This document shows, piece by piece, positions 34,858 to 46,936 of a stretch of 64,000 bases of DNA. Position 1 is the stretch's first letter. The number at the start of each line of letters is the position of its first letter. The stretch covers positions 1-64,000 of the forward strand of contig CAJNOJ010000122.1 in assembly GCA_905250025.1 (NCBI GenBank), written 5' to 3'. The notes under the pieces are model-generated. The model saw only the letters and a program-made list of their open reading frames with translations. It ran no database searches and was not told where the DNA came from. The translations under genes were made by a program, and so were the position numbers. This DNA comes from Adineta ricciae. Its lineage: Eukaryota > Rotifera > Eurotatoria > Adinetida > Adinetidae.

Positions 34858-36671
34858 TTATTTCCAATATTTTTTCATAACTTCTTGACGATTTATTTCT
34901 TCCATCGTTGCTTGTTTAAGAACAAAATCAACTCGTTGAGCATTGACTTGATCTATCTGATTTTGAACTGTTACATATTGAATTGCTTTCTTGTATCCAA
35001 AGCTATTAACTTCAATGGCATATGATCCATCCGGGAGTAAGCGATAGTAATCTCCATCGAGATCTAGAAAACTAAACATTGAGCAAATACAGTTCTTTCT
35101 TCGAAATTTTCTTTACTTGATTTCACATCATGATCAATGTAATTCATTTCACCATCCTTTATGTAATAGATTTTAATTCCTGCATTTGAAATACTTTCTC
35201 CTTCTTCATTTTGAATTAAACCTTTGATTCCTGTATGAGTCTAAAACAGAATCAGAAAGTAACGAATTTCTCGCAAAGTTCTTCTTCTTACTTTCATCAT
35301 GTAATTAATTAATGAATGTTGATTGTCATCCCAAAGCGATTTCAATTCTTTTCCAGGTGGAAATTTATCGCAGCCAAGTTCAAATGTTAATTCAAAACAA
35401 TTACTTGCTAAATAATTGAAATCTTGCATTCCGCCACATACGGGATACCTGAATTAACAAGAAATGATTCGACGAAACATCGTGCTTTTTGTTCTCACCA
35501 GGCAGCACCATTGGTGATTCCATCTTTAAAGTGCTCGCCATCACACCGTTGACCTGGTGAACTCATTTGTTTATGCGCATAAGAATAAGCTTCAGCTAAC
35601 TGTCTAAAATGTCATTGATAAATTAAAAATAGCTGGAAGAAGAAGAAAACTTACCGAAATAGATAATCATCAGGTGATCCGGAATATTGTTTGCGACTAT
35701 TTTCCGAAGTATCATAGGGATAATTGGCAACAAGATCACCATTATGTAAATTAGCCGACAAAACGAATGGACTTTGCATAATCCAAAAGGCAACTGCAAT
35801 CGTTTCAATTTGATACTAAAACAAGTGAAGAGAATAGTCTATCCATGCATGCCGATTTCGAAATCACATACGGGCTTTTTCATACAATCATGATCTTTTA
35901 ATAACAAACGAAATGTTTCCATATCTAAATGATTGTTTTTATGGTGTGAATGGTGATTATATGCATAAATAAATTTGTCTAGATTAGGAAAATTTCGATT
36001 TAAATCAATATCTCTAGCATTTGCACGTCCCATAAGATAATCTTTCGCACCATATTCCTATGAAAAACAGCTGAACAATAAAGGTTTTTTTACGAGTTTT
36101 ATCGTACTTTCATCATTGTAGATATGTCTGGAAAAGCAAGATCTTGTGTTGTATTCCATGCATACTGAGCAGCAATCTCCCATCCATCTATAAGAAAAGC
36201 GAATATTCTTTTCCTTTTGCGATGAACGGTTTTACCTGGATTCATCGAAGGCATCAAATGAATTCGAGTGTTATCAACTAGATTTTGAATTTGTTCGTTT
36301 CGATTTTGATATTCTTGACAAAGGTATTCTGCTAATCTTAATAATAGTTCTCGTCCAACAACTTCATTTCCATGCATATTGGCTACGTATTTGAATTCAG
36401 GTTCGAGTGGTTCGTGAATTTCTGGTTGATCCGAAATAATAATCACGCGCAATGGACGATTTTCAGTTGATCGTAGTGGTAAATCATAAATATGTGTAAT
36501 ATCAGGGCATTGTGCATGAATGTAATCTAATGCAGCAAGCATCTCTTCGGTATTATGATGATTGTCATGTTTGAGACATCTATTTTGATACCGATGAGGT
36601 TTACCGAAGCAAGCAAAGAGAAGAAATGTTAAAATAAAGAATTTTAACAGATCAATTGATGATAAAATCAT
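34858..36671 (-). CDS. M14 metallocarboxypeptidase (CPE/CPM/CPD type), frameshifted
   Basis: Eight exons, complement(36236-36671, 36108-36187, 35872-36057, 35655-35816, 35499-35603, 35292-35448, 35117-35240, 34858-35063). The N-terminus is a signal peptide or anchor (residues 1-23). Zinc ligands are visible in HGNE and in SANLHNG, with the catalytic Glu in [15 protein letters not shown] transthyretin-like domain ([12 protein letters not shown]) follows, as in the regulatory (CPE/N) subfamily that trims C-terminal Lys/Arg from peptides. Exon lengths add to 1,456, one base too many. The extra base lies in exon 4, in a run of five A (35760-35764 on the plus strand), just before the SANLHNG ligand. 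With four A the frame is open (484 aa). Either a homopolymer error or an inactivating mutation. Confidence 0.85.
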
Positions 36672-37182
36672 TGTATCGAAGGACGAACTGTTTTGGAATG
36701 GTTTTTATGTATCATATGACGCTGTGTGTGACCTACTGAATAAAGATTAATTGTAATAACTATCGGATACTTTGTTGTTAATTTGTGCAGTAAGAAAAAA
36801 AGAAAATCAGCAACGAAAAACAAGAAACCTATGTTTAGTTACGTAGGAAAAACTATTCATGCGTTAAAAAATATGCATCAGTAGTGTTTGATGTGGGTTG
36901 AGAAGTGATTGATTTGAATCATGAGACGCTGAGTTGGCAAACTGTACGCTCTGCTTACCTAGATTATTATTCATAGACAATGATCACTGAGAGTCGTTCG
37001 GATTTCAAGAAAAGAAAAGAATAGAAGTTTTATGAAGTAGTAAATATTTTTATTCATTTTGATTGGTTGATACAGTATTTTGACATTCGTATGACACATT
37101 TTGTCAATTCACGTGTTCTTATCTTCAATAGAATTCGTATCACACAGTTTAATAAAATGGAAAAATCGAGTTGATAAGTATT
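36672..37182. other. Intergenic spacer
   Basis: 511 bp between the carboxypeptidase start and the 3' end of the F-box gene. AT-rich. Nothing recognised. Confidence 0.4.
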
Positions 37183-38211
37183 CTAATCATTCAGATATAT
37201 TTGATTAATAACACCTTTAATCGTATACGAAGTAACACAAAGAGCCATTCTTTCGAATTCATCATAATTAATCGTTCCAATATTATCCTTTGATAAATTA
37301 CTATAATCTTGTCTTAGATCCAAATCAACAAAAATCTGTTTCTTTTTCTGATTAATGTTCAAAATGTTTTTCCACTTTTCACTTTTGAAATAAGAAATGA
37401 CATTTCTACCCCAAATATATCCATTGATAGTAATACTTTCGATAGTTGTCATTGTTTGAAGAAATGAAATGAGTCGATCGAATGAAACATCGCATAATGT
37501 TAAATGAACTCGTTTTATTTGATTCAAATTGCATTCGTTGAAAGTTTCATTTGAATATTCATCCCCGCGAAGGAGTTTCAATTGAAGAAAACGAAGATTT
37601 GGTAGATAGAATAGAATTCTCTTAACATATTCAAATTCACAATAAAAATTCCAATGAATATTTTCAATTGAATAGATTTTCGATTGAATTTCTGGTTGAT
37701 GATAATCATTCGTTTCCCAATTCGCCAAATCTTTGAAATAGAGATATTTTAAACCAGGAATTCGCAACGCCAGATCAAGTAAATATGAACCTCGATCGTT
37801 ATAACAAAGTCTAATCGATATTTTCTTGATATTTGTTAAGAAAGTCAATTGTTGTAAAAGATTTTCCATCCATTCATTACAATTCGATCCATTAAGAAGT
37901 ACTGATCGTAAAGAAACCATATTGGATGTGTCAACATATTCAATTTCGTCAATGGAAAGCGATATGATTTGACTAAAATTAACTTCCGTGAGAATTTCTT
38001 TTGTTACGTTCGAATGAATTCGAACGTGAAACCGAAGCTGATCATTATTGAATAAAATTGAATCGAGTTCATTGAAAATATAAGCAAACGTATGTAAAAG
38101 TTCATCAACATAAAAATATCCGAATATTTCAAACCAAATATCTTGATGAAGATCAGTTAACTTCGTTCTATTCATATTTCTCGATAATCTAGAAAAACAT
38201 CCCATGTCCAT
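37183..38211 (-). CDS. F-box protein with LRR-like repeats, single exon
   Basis: 342 codons without intron. The F-box begins after the second Met (MNRTKLTDLHQDIWFEIFGYF) and continues with a Leu/Phe-rich stretch. Irregular LRR-like strands follow (LKYLYFKDLANWE, LRFLQLKLLRGDE, IKRVHLTLCDVSF). The second Met, ten codons in, is the likelier start because it lies directly before the F-box. Same family as the gene at 20747 and the relic at 16537. Expected to act as an SCF ligase adaptor. Located 414 bp from the 3' end of the channel gene on the same strand. Confidence 0.75.
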   Translation of the reverse strand: MDMGCFSRLSRNMNRTKLTDLHQDIWFEIFGYFYVDELLHTFAYIFNELDSILFNNDQLRFHVRIHSNVTKEILTEVNFSQIISLSIDEIEYVDTSNMVSLRSVLLNGSNCNEWMENLLQQLTFLTNIKKISIRLCYNDRGSYLLDLALRIPGLKYLYFKDLANWETNDYHQPEIQSKIYSIENIHWNFYCEFEYVKRILFYLPNLRFLQLKLLRGDEYSNETFNECNLNQIKRVHLTLCDVSFDRLISFLQTMTTIESITINGYIWGRNVISYFKSEKWKNILNINQKKKQIFVDLDLRQDYSNLSKDNIGTINYDEFERMALCVTSYTIKGVINQIYLND

Positions 38212-38625
38212 TGTTTTTCTTCAAGGATATCAAACAGTAGTTGACATGTCATTTTATTGAGAAAATATAATATAAATTCATGAAAACTTAGCAAATACAA
38301 AAAATAAATAACTTGTGAGATACATACCCAATTGTGTTCAATAGCGTGCAACTCAAGAATGTTCTTTTTCCGAATAAAAACACTGACGATTTATTAGAAT
38401 TTATATTAACTAGACGTCCATTAGCATAGATTTTTAACAAAATTCGTAGAAGAAGACGAGAGAGAAAAAATAAATCGCTCGAATTTGTCAAGCTCAATAA
38501 AATCAATCAGTGAAAACAAAAATAAAAACAACGGCATAGATACAAGAGAACATGAATATGATATATTCAAGCATACTGTTTTCGATGGAATGAATGCCAA
38601 ATGAAAATATCACATAAGATTTTAT
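38212..38625. other. Intergenic spacer
   Basis: 414 bp between the F-box start and the stop codon of the TRPM2-like gene, both on the minus strand. No ORF supported. Confidence 0.4.
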
Positions 38626-41600
38626 TCACTCAAAATAAGCGTCATGAACACGAGTTATTTCACGTAGGATCGACGTTTGCATAAGAAAACCACGAGAATT
38701 ATATGTTACATCTTTCCACACTGCCATACCCTAGAACAGAAGAAGTCGAATATTTCCAAAATTTACTTGACGAAAACATACATCAGTACGTAGATTTGGA
38801 AATGATAGTATCGAATCGTAGTGGAAATTCCAGATTTCGGCTTCTACCCACGCATTGTCCGTATTTCGAAGATCATCAATGTATCCTAAAAAAGAATTAT
38901 GTGAATTTCATTGCTTTCGACATGATGAAAAAGATAAACCTCGATAGATCATGTGATATTCAAAGTCTGTTGATCCTGTTGGATTGGTAGGTGAACGAGC
39001 GAATGATTTAAAATGCTAAACAAATCTTTCGAAATGATTAACAAGACAAAAAGAAAAATCCTTTACTTCAATCATATCACGTTCTTGTAGTGTTAAACTA
39101 TGCTCAGAATCTTCATCTTGGAAGGCAAGTTTATTAAAGCTACGACATATAGCACCATATGGCGATTCGACACCAAGAATTTTGCCCTAACAACAACATT
39201 TGAGATCGACAATTCATCAAAGATCTTCTTACTCCTGGAAGTTTCCAATCGTTAGTATATTTATCTTTGAAAACTAACGCTTCTAGAATTTTCTGCCCGT
39301 CGACGTACGCGAATTGACCGCGATGCTTTTTCCATCGTGTTATGACCGCCATAATTGTCTTATTCGGTCCCCAACGTATCAAGGCACCACGACCGCGGAC
39401 ACCTGTTCGGCCCATTGGATTCAATGGAATTAACAATTGTGTATCTAATCGATAGACAAGTGGAGTTTTTTCTCCAGGAGCTGTCACCCAAGTTGTTCGA
39501 TCCAAAATCATCTAAGTTAATAAAAAAAAGTGCCGATGAATATTTTCCGATAAAATCATACTGTGAAAGAGACAAACCTTTTTATCGTCTGATAATTCAA
39601 CTTCAACAACTTGGTTCCATTTGGGATCGGCGACGGGAATCGTAAGATTATCTGATACAGTTGTGTCAGCGGGTTCAATCGCTCCGAATGTTCCTGACTG
39701 ACCAATCGGTGTTGATGGCGTTACATAAGTGTCAACAACAGATTCAGGTTCATCATCATCATTCAAGCTTGAACTCGATTTTGGTATTCTAAAATAAAAT
39801 CACCGGTATAATCACTGCATTTTCCAGTTCAACTAGTACTTACAGATTCGGTTCAACAAACGGTCGTTCACCATCTTGAAAGCAACCGTGTTCTTTAGGT
39901 AATGAGATTACTGTTGGATCGTATAGATCAAATGGAATCTGAACGTGAAGTGTTTGAGATTTCTCTTCAAAAGTTTCATTCAACTCACCTTCCATGGAAT
40001 ATATCTTTCTGTGACTGGAAATCGTGCTTCATTTGTATGAATATATGGTGATTCTCGTGATAGAATATGAATAAATTTTTGGCTCTCCGGTAGAAATTTA
40101 TCTTCCTGTTGAATTGTGGCACGGATTTTCTCTAATAAAATATGCGAATCGATCATTAGTTTTTCCAGTGTCACAACCCGATCATTAATTCGTCGCAAAG
40201 ATTTCCGTTGTACATCCATATCTTTCTGTACATTTGTCACACTAAATCAAGAGTTTTTCAAATTAAATCAAACAAATATTTGTGTGTTACTTGTTCGTCA
40301 AATTGTCCAATTTCTCTTGAACTTTATCTGCTTCTTGAGTTTTTGCGTAGAATTCTTTTGCTTTGTATTTCCAATACAAATTAGCTTCACTATCCTCCCA
40401 ATTCTGTTTCGCTAATTCCTAAGAAGCATATGTTCAAGTCTCAAATGACTTCTCCCAACAAAATTCCCACTTACAAGTTTTTGTTTTTGATTATCAGTCA
40501 CTTGTCGACACGGTTTACAATTTAATAAACGTCCTAACAAAGATCGATCTTCAGGAATTTCAACTGTTATATCATTCAGTCCACTTCGAGCATCATCAGT
40601 TGTAACTAACGGTGCTGATGAGTTCGGGTTATTGTTAGGAACGAGTTCATTACGGTAAACGCTAAATCCTGACGCACTTGACGAAGCCCGTGGGCGAGTG
40701 TTGGTGTTGTTCTTTTTATCTGAGTAATCTTTCAGTTTTAAAATGCATTGTCGACTTGCAGCAGATATGACCATACCTAGATAAGGAGAAAAGATTTGAA
40801 AAAAACGATCGTTCATCTTGATTGATATATGCGCCGATCGACAATTAGTGAAAAACTCAATGTCATCTGATTGCTATCGAATGTTTGATAGAGAAAGATT
40901 ACCGATATAAGAAATCACGACGAATGGTGGTGGTAGACGTGGCCGTTTTGCGTATTCCATGACAATTTCATATCGATTGTACATCCAGATTTGTTCCGAT
41001 TGACTTTGCACTCGCGCTCCAGTCAAACTAAACAAACAACAACGATTTAGTACATCAAACAAAAGACGTTTTCAAGGAAAAGGAAACGCAATAGCTTTAC
41101 CCGAACATAGCCGTCAATAGTGATGTCAGAAAACGTTTTGCCAGGAAGAAATATTGAATAAGTAAGAACCATGCGATCCATGATGGTTGATTACATTTCG
41201 GTGAAGTTATTCCATAGCGATTATACGCATATATGTTATCATCTAAACGAAAGAATACTTGAACATGAAAATAAATGAAATTGTTCATACATTTAAATGA
41301 TAGACCATGGGACAGACGTAAACATGAATATTCCTTTTCTGCGTCATTTGTGGAATTGATTGTGCATGGTAAATGTTGATTTTTTAAATCAGCCATTTCG
41401 CTACTGAATAACGCCATTAGACCACGGAATACAAATGCTTTGGTGAACAAATCCAAACCCAATGGGTAATGTGGATAAAGAACGGCTGTGATAGCAACAC
41501 CGGATGAAATCATAAATATGACGAATAGTTGTAAAAATGTAAAAAAATCATCCATAATCTGAAATACAAATGTGAATGGCAGAAATGAATAGTATAACGA

Positions 41601-44600
41601 TTAGCCTACCATGCATCGAAGTCGAATCATCATAGGACCAAGTTTTGGACTGATTGGTAAGAAAATAAACAGAATTCGATAATAATAATAGATCAAACCA
41701 ATACCCAAGATCGCTTTTGCTGTTAAGATTTGACAAGCTATCAAACAAAACATCGATCTTCATACTGCAACACATTTCTTCTCTTCTTACTTCCGAAATT
41801 CCATAGACCAATGATTCGAACGATAAGATACAATGACAAAAATATCGTTTGAACAATTACTTCTAAAACTGCTCTTTGCAAAGGTAAACTACTTTGTGAC
41901 TAAAGCAAATAATTTTCATAAAAACAAGCAGTTCCAAAGTGAAAACCTTACGCAATATTTTTCATATGCAACACGTGTATTCTCAAAAGCAATCGACGCT
42001 GTCCAAAACCAAACGATACAATCCAACAGAAGATTACCACACGACGGCCACATGACTGCCAATGTAAAGAATGCAAGAAAGACAATATAAGCAACAAAGT
42101 TTGTATAAAATTTCGTGATCGGTGCAGTCCAGAGAACTTTAATTTCTTCGAAATGACTCATGGGTTCTTCATCGGAAGTTGACGCTGGTGGTGGTGTGAT
42201 GCTCTTTTTACGACCGAAAAGTTTCTTTCGGACACTTCTCGTCGTCCGTGAGAGAAAACCATTCTGAAAGACAGTTTTCGATGAAATTTAAGCTATTGAA
42301 TTTTGAATACGTACTCCTTCTTGAATGCTGACGTCACCGACGTGTTCAGCCAGTCGTTGCGATTCTAAATTTGGCAGTTGTAAATTTGAAGAAGCCGATT
42401 TTTTTAGGCCAAAAGAACTCACCATGAATTTGAGGTTCGGCTTCTTTATCTGTTTTTTTATCAGTTTGCAAATCGCTGATTTTCTTTGGGGCAGGTGGTG
42501 CTTGACCAATTGGAGAAAAGTTGATCCAAAACCACATCGGAAAAACGAGAATTGCACAACAGATGATCTTTTGAGAAATCAAATGAATGTTTTCATCGAT
42601 CAATTTTCCGTCTTCTTACTTTCAAATAGTCAGGACATTTGAACAAACCCCAGGAGAGCTCTCGTGGAGTAATTTCGCCATAGAACTGCCGCGTAACCCA
42701 TTTTTGACAAGCAGCATGTGCCATGAATTCTTTATTTTCGGCATTGTATGCTAACTCAACCGTTGCCATATGATTCCAATCCTAAAAAACTCCCGAGATT
42801 CCTTTCGATCAAAATAACCAAGTCATCGTACGGGATGTTTCTCATCTAACATTTCAAAAGTTCGCATTGTATCTTCATTGAATGCTTTATCAAGAACACC
42901 AACTGCACAATCCGAAAATTCTCTACAAAAGTAAAGTATTTCCAAGGAGCTCAATCGAATGTCGAGATTTACTTTGCTTGTTTCATAATTAATAATCTCT
43001 GATACGATTCATGACAATACGGTGCTAATTTTTTGAACATCATACAACAAATTAATGCTAACGGAATCGGCTCAGATGAACGTTTCCAGAGAATCTTCGC
43101 TAATTGATGTCGATTCATCAATACAGCATAGATAATCAAATGTCGAAGTGCCTGAAACGAAAATATGGACACACGAAGAAAGAAAATCTCATCAGCCAAC
43201 CTTCTTTTCTGCGCGTATTCTTTGTCGTTGAACACCTTTGTCTGATTTATCACCAAAATAGATTCCCATAGCATTACAATCCATTTCATGTTTACTGAAA
43301 AAATGACTAATTCCTGTTAAGCGTTTAACAATGATATTAAGGCCATGTTCAACGAAATTCGGTGGCATTTCTTCTTCATCCTATGACAAAACCGAATTTT
43401 TCTCCCAAAAATCACATTCACATTTGCAACTTACTCCAGTTAAACCAAGAATACCTTCGAGAGACGTCGTTGTCAGAAATTCTCGATCTTTCGCTTGGTT
43501 GAACAAAGCAACGAGTTTGTCAGATTTCAAATATCGATGTAAAACGAATTCTCGGTCGAGAAATAAATCAACAAAAGATTCAAGTTTCTTCCCGAGAACA
43601 GCTTTATCGAACAGATCGTTTTGAATTGTGTATTTCATATCATCGTCACGTTGAAAGATCTCCGAAAGGGCTAAATCAGGTAAATTCCAATCTAATGTTA
43701 ATAAGAGATTTCGTTTTAATTGAACATTGACTTTGCTTCCCGTCACCGCTTTTTGAGCTAAAGGAAAAGAATAGAATGCAAAGTGAACAACTTTGTCGAC
43801 ATACATTGCAACAGAGCTGAGAGAATAAATTTGTGAAAATCATTTAACGATGCCGTTGCACTATTAACATCAAGAAAGGTCAAGAATTTCCGTTTGCCTT
43901 GATCGGCTTTTTTAACGATTGCAATAATATGATCGCGGATTTCATTTCGTTTGACATTATTATCTTTCAATATTGGATATTCTTCAAGTAATCGTCGTGC
44001 TAATTCAACTTTCAGATATCCATCATCGTATTCTTTGTCATTTCTAAAGTGAAAAGTTCAGATGAGTTTGAACAAGGCCAGTTGAATTTACTTTGCATTG
44101 ATTTCTTCGTGCGCGAATGCAATGATATCAGCAGCTGATCCTGTGCCCTTTAGAATAACTGCGGGTACCTCTTGTTGGATTTTTCGATATAAAAGTTCGA
44201 TTGTTCCTGGTGTTCCACGAACTAATGTACAAACCATTGGAAAACCATCTTCACTCCACGGAGCTGCTTTCTGTGCTGCTTCGAGTATAAAATCTGTTGA
44301 AGAAAAAGAAGGTTTCGAAAATAATATCGAGTTCTGTTCATACGAGTCGTAGCGGACGGGGAAACTTCAGAATTTGGCTGTGGTAAAACTTCTTGATGCA
44401 GAAATTGCTCGAAATGATCGCGAAATTTATTCGTTAAACTTTCAGCTGAATCGGTAAGCTTTTCTAACTGTTTGCCGCCAGTTTTATCTGTTGAAGCTTC
44501 ACTTTCAGCAGCTTTTTTCGCATTAGCACCAACCGGTTGTTCACGAATGATAATAAAATGTGTATGATCGCTGTTTAACGATAGTTGCTCACGTTTTCGT

Positions 44601-45434
44601 GTTGGAACTTTCACTTCCTGAATACATCCGAGATAAACGAGAGAATCAAGCGAAATTATTTACCATTTTTGTTGTATCTTTCGCTGATTTCGTATCAATG
44701 ATATCTTTAATTTCATCATCACACACAATACCAATTAATATTAGTTGTTTACGTTTTTTTGGCGTTCGATCCATTTGTATAGCCCATGCATCATCTGCTC
44801 TTCTCATAGACTTGAAAGAGAAAAACAAAAGGTTAATTCGAAAAAAGTTCGATGATTGTTCTTTTATACAAGTTCATCGCGAAACGCTGAGCCAATCAAC
44901 TGTGGCATGCCGGTATCGATACCATTCGTAATAAACCATACTTCAGATGCATTGGCTGCCTAAATTCGATGAAATTTAGACGATTTTTTCCTCATAAAGG
45001 TAAGTAAATACGTACGTTTTTTATTCCATTTTTCAATGTCTCCGTCATTTTGAGATTTTTGAATGGTTTATGGTTTGTGATGCCATTGAGAATAGGTAGG
45101 ACGATGTTTGGTGGCTTTAATTTCCATTGATTCGTCATAAATTGCCGGAGAACATAAAGATCAATAGTATCATCAACATAAAGAAATGGTCGAGCCTAAA
45201 AATCCAACAAAAAATTTCAAACTTTTTCGTTTGATTTCTATTTACTTCGTTGGCATAATCACTAAGTGAATCTTCGAATTTCAAAGTTCCCCAACACGCT
45301 CCATACTGCTCTTGAATAAAACTATTGATTTCTTGTGGTTCGATTGTCGACAGTGATCGCACCAGGGTTTCACCTGACGATTGATTCTTCCGATCATCTC
45401 CACGTGAAGGTTCTTGCGTCGTTGACGCAATCAT
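38626..45434 (-). CDS. TRPM2: TRPM2-type cation channel with NUDT9-like domain
   Basis: Thirty exons, complement(45246-45434, 45016-45195, 44870-44959, 44664-44810, 44344-44617, 44092-44293, 43805-44043, 43435-43757, 43201-43380, 42973-43151, 42832-42922, 42620-42781, 42423-42567, 42315-42364, 41952-42263, 41791-41899, 41610-41737, 41291-41558, 41101-41242, 40903-41027, 40475-40776, 40291-40418, 39989-40241, 39844-39938, 39578-39788, 39233-39511, 39067-39186, 38940-39015, 38782-38885, 38626-38730), total 5,208 nt (1,735 aa). Domains in order are the TRPM homology region (YGACWGTLKFED, FITNGIDTGM), six membrane helices and pore, TRP helix and coiled coil, then a C-terminal NUDT9 homology domain (PLNPMGRTGVRGRG, YIDDLRNTDNAWVE, both close to human TRPM2). 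TRPM2 is an ADP-ribose-gated Ca2+ channel linked to oxidative stress. The Nudix box looks degenerate and the pore filter is unusual. The ATG follows TTTTTCAG. Confidence 0.93.
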
Positions 45435-46936
45435 CTGAAAAATATTCGACAAAAAAATCTTCCTACTCGCAAAATGTCTCGACAACAACATGTCATTCAT
45501 ACGATCCTACCTATACTGTTTTCACTTTGTATGAATAATATTTTTTGGGAAATCAAACTATACAATTAAAATGCTTGCAAAATAAAATGACAAACTGTTT
45601 TGATTTTCAGTCAACTTGTCCCCTTTCGCTTTTTCTTGTTTGGTTACACTAGATTTGCGTCGGTGATTTCTCGTCTCCGCACACATACATATTTCACAGT
45701 GACAATCGTCCTCACCACTTTATGCCTTGTCCTTTCTCTTCGTGCTTCTTATACTTCAATCAGCGAATACCTTTCTGTCTGCATATCTAATGAAAGTGTG
45801 TCTATGCAATGTAAGAAAAAAAAAGACGCGTAACATATAGGAAAGAACAGAAATGTTATATATATATATATACTAACATTGACAAGCAATCGTTTTAAAA
45901 AAAATGGTGCAAATAGTAAATGAGACAAATCTATGCTTCGAATTTTTCTTTTTCTTCTCTCTTCACTTTCTCTTTTACTCGATGAGTATTATTCAAATTT
46001 TTTTGCCTTTCGTGCTTTTTGGGTTGTCTCTCGCCCATGTAAGTTACTACTTATTTGGTTTGTATCATTAATATTCATCAACGAAAGAGAAGAAAGTGAA
46101 AAAGACGTAAAGAATAACACACTGATTTTCCCATCGGGACTAATATAACCTGAAATGCAATGGTAAAGTCGTCAAGAGTCAACTAATTCTTTTTTCTCTC
46201 TGTTTTTCTTTGTCTACTAGTCTTAGTATATCAGTTCCGCGACATATGAAACAATTCTCTTGTTTTATCCGAACAAAATTCCATGACGCTGGTATTGGTC
46301 GATATTAACTGCTCAAAATGTCATCTTCTTTCTGATGAAAGTACAAATATAGAAGAGGAAAATAATACAGATGGACTGCGCCAATGATTAATGACATGTG
46401 CTGTGTGGGTGGAAAGTTTGCTCTTTGAGAGATAAACAACAAAGGTATTACTTTGAAACGATATCCATCTAACTTATTATTTCGTGAAATGATCTGTATA
46501 TTTACATGAGTAATGATTTCATCGAGGAACTGATAGATTTCGCATCATAATAGAAAACCAAATATTACCCGTATTAGCAATTCATGTAAAGCATGTAAAA
46601 CAAACTCGTTTAAGTATATGATGTTTCTATTGGAAAAGAAAATGATGGATGTGAATGATTAAAAAAGTGAAGAAAAATGACAGTGAACGCCTCTGATTAG
46701 TAGTGTCATTTTTTTGTTTTTTTCTTCTTCTGTAACATCGATCGATCAATCAATCGATGCTTAATGGTAAAATGCAAGCCATCGAAACGGTCTGATTTAT
46801 ATATTTATTCATTAGACATTGCACAGTATGAGAAGGAAAAAAAAAGAAATACATATAATTAATCTCAATAACAAACAAATATACAGAAAGAAAAAAAACC
46901 TGTTGACATGAAAAATCATTCCACTGAGTGATTGTT
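45435..46936. other. Intergenic region with TA run
   Basis: 1.5 kb between the TRPM2-like start and the 3' end of the deacetylase gene. Contains a (TA)n run at about 45857-45871 and a palindromic ATCGATCGATC..GATCGAT patch near 46738-46760. The T-rich ORFs at 45600-46148 are low complexity. No gene supported. Confidence 0.4.

Noticed and set aside
38703..38990. 95-codon plus-strand ORF
   Set aside because: It is antisense to the last three exons of the TRPM2-like gene, whose NUDT9-like sequence (DDxRNTDNAW) is unmistakable.
39355..39645. Plus-strand ORF over the NUDT9-like exon
   Set aside because: Shadow of exon 26 of the channel gene.
43331..43624. Plus-strand Ser/Arg-rich ORF
   Set aside because: Antisense to channel exon 8; no motif.
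45600..46148. Two hydrophobic plus-strand ORFs
   Set aside because: T-rich low-complexity translation, no splice support, located in an intergenic region.
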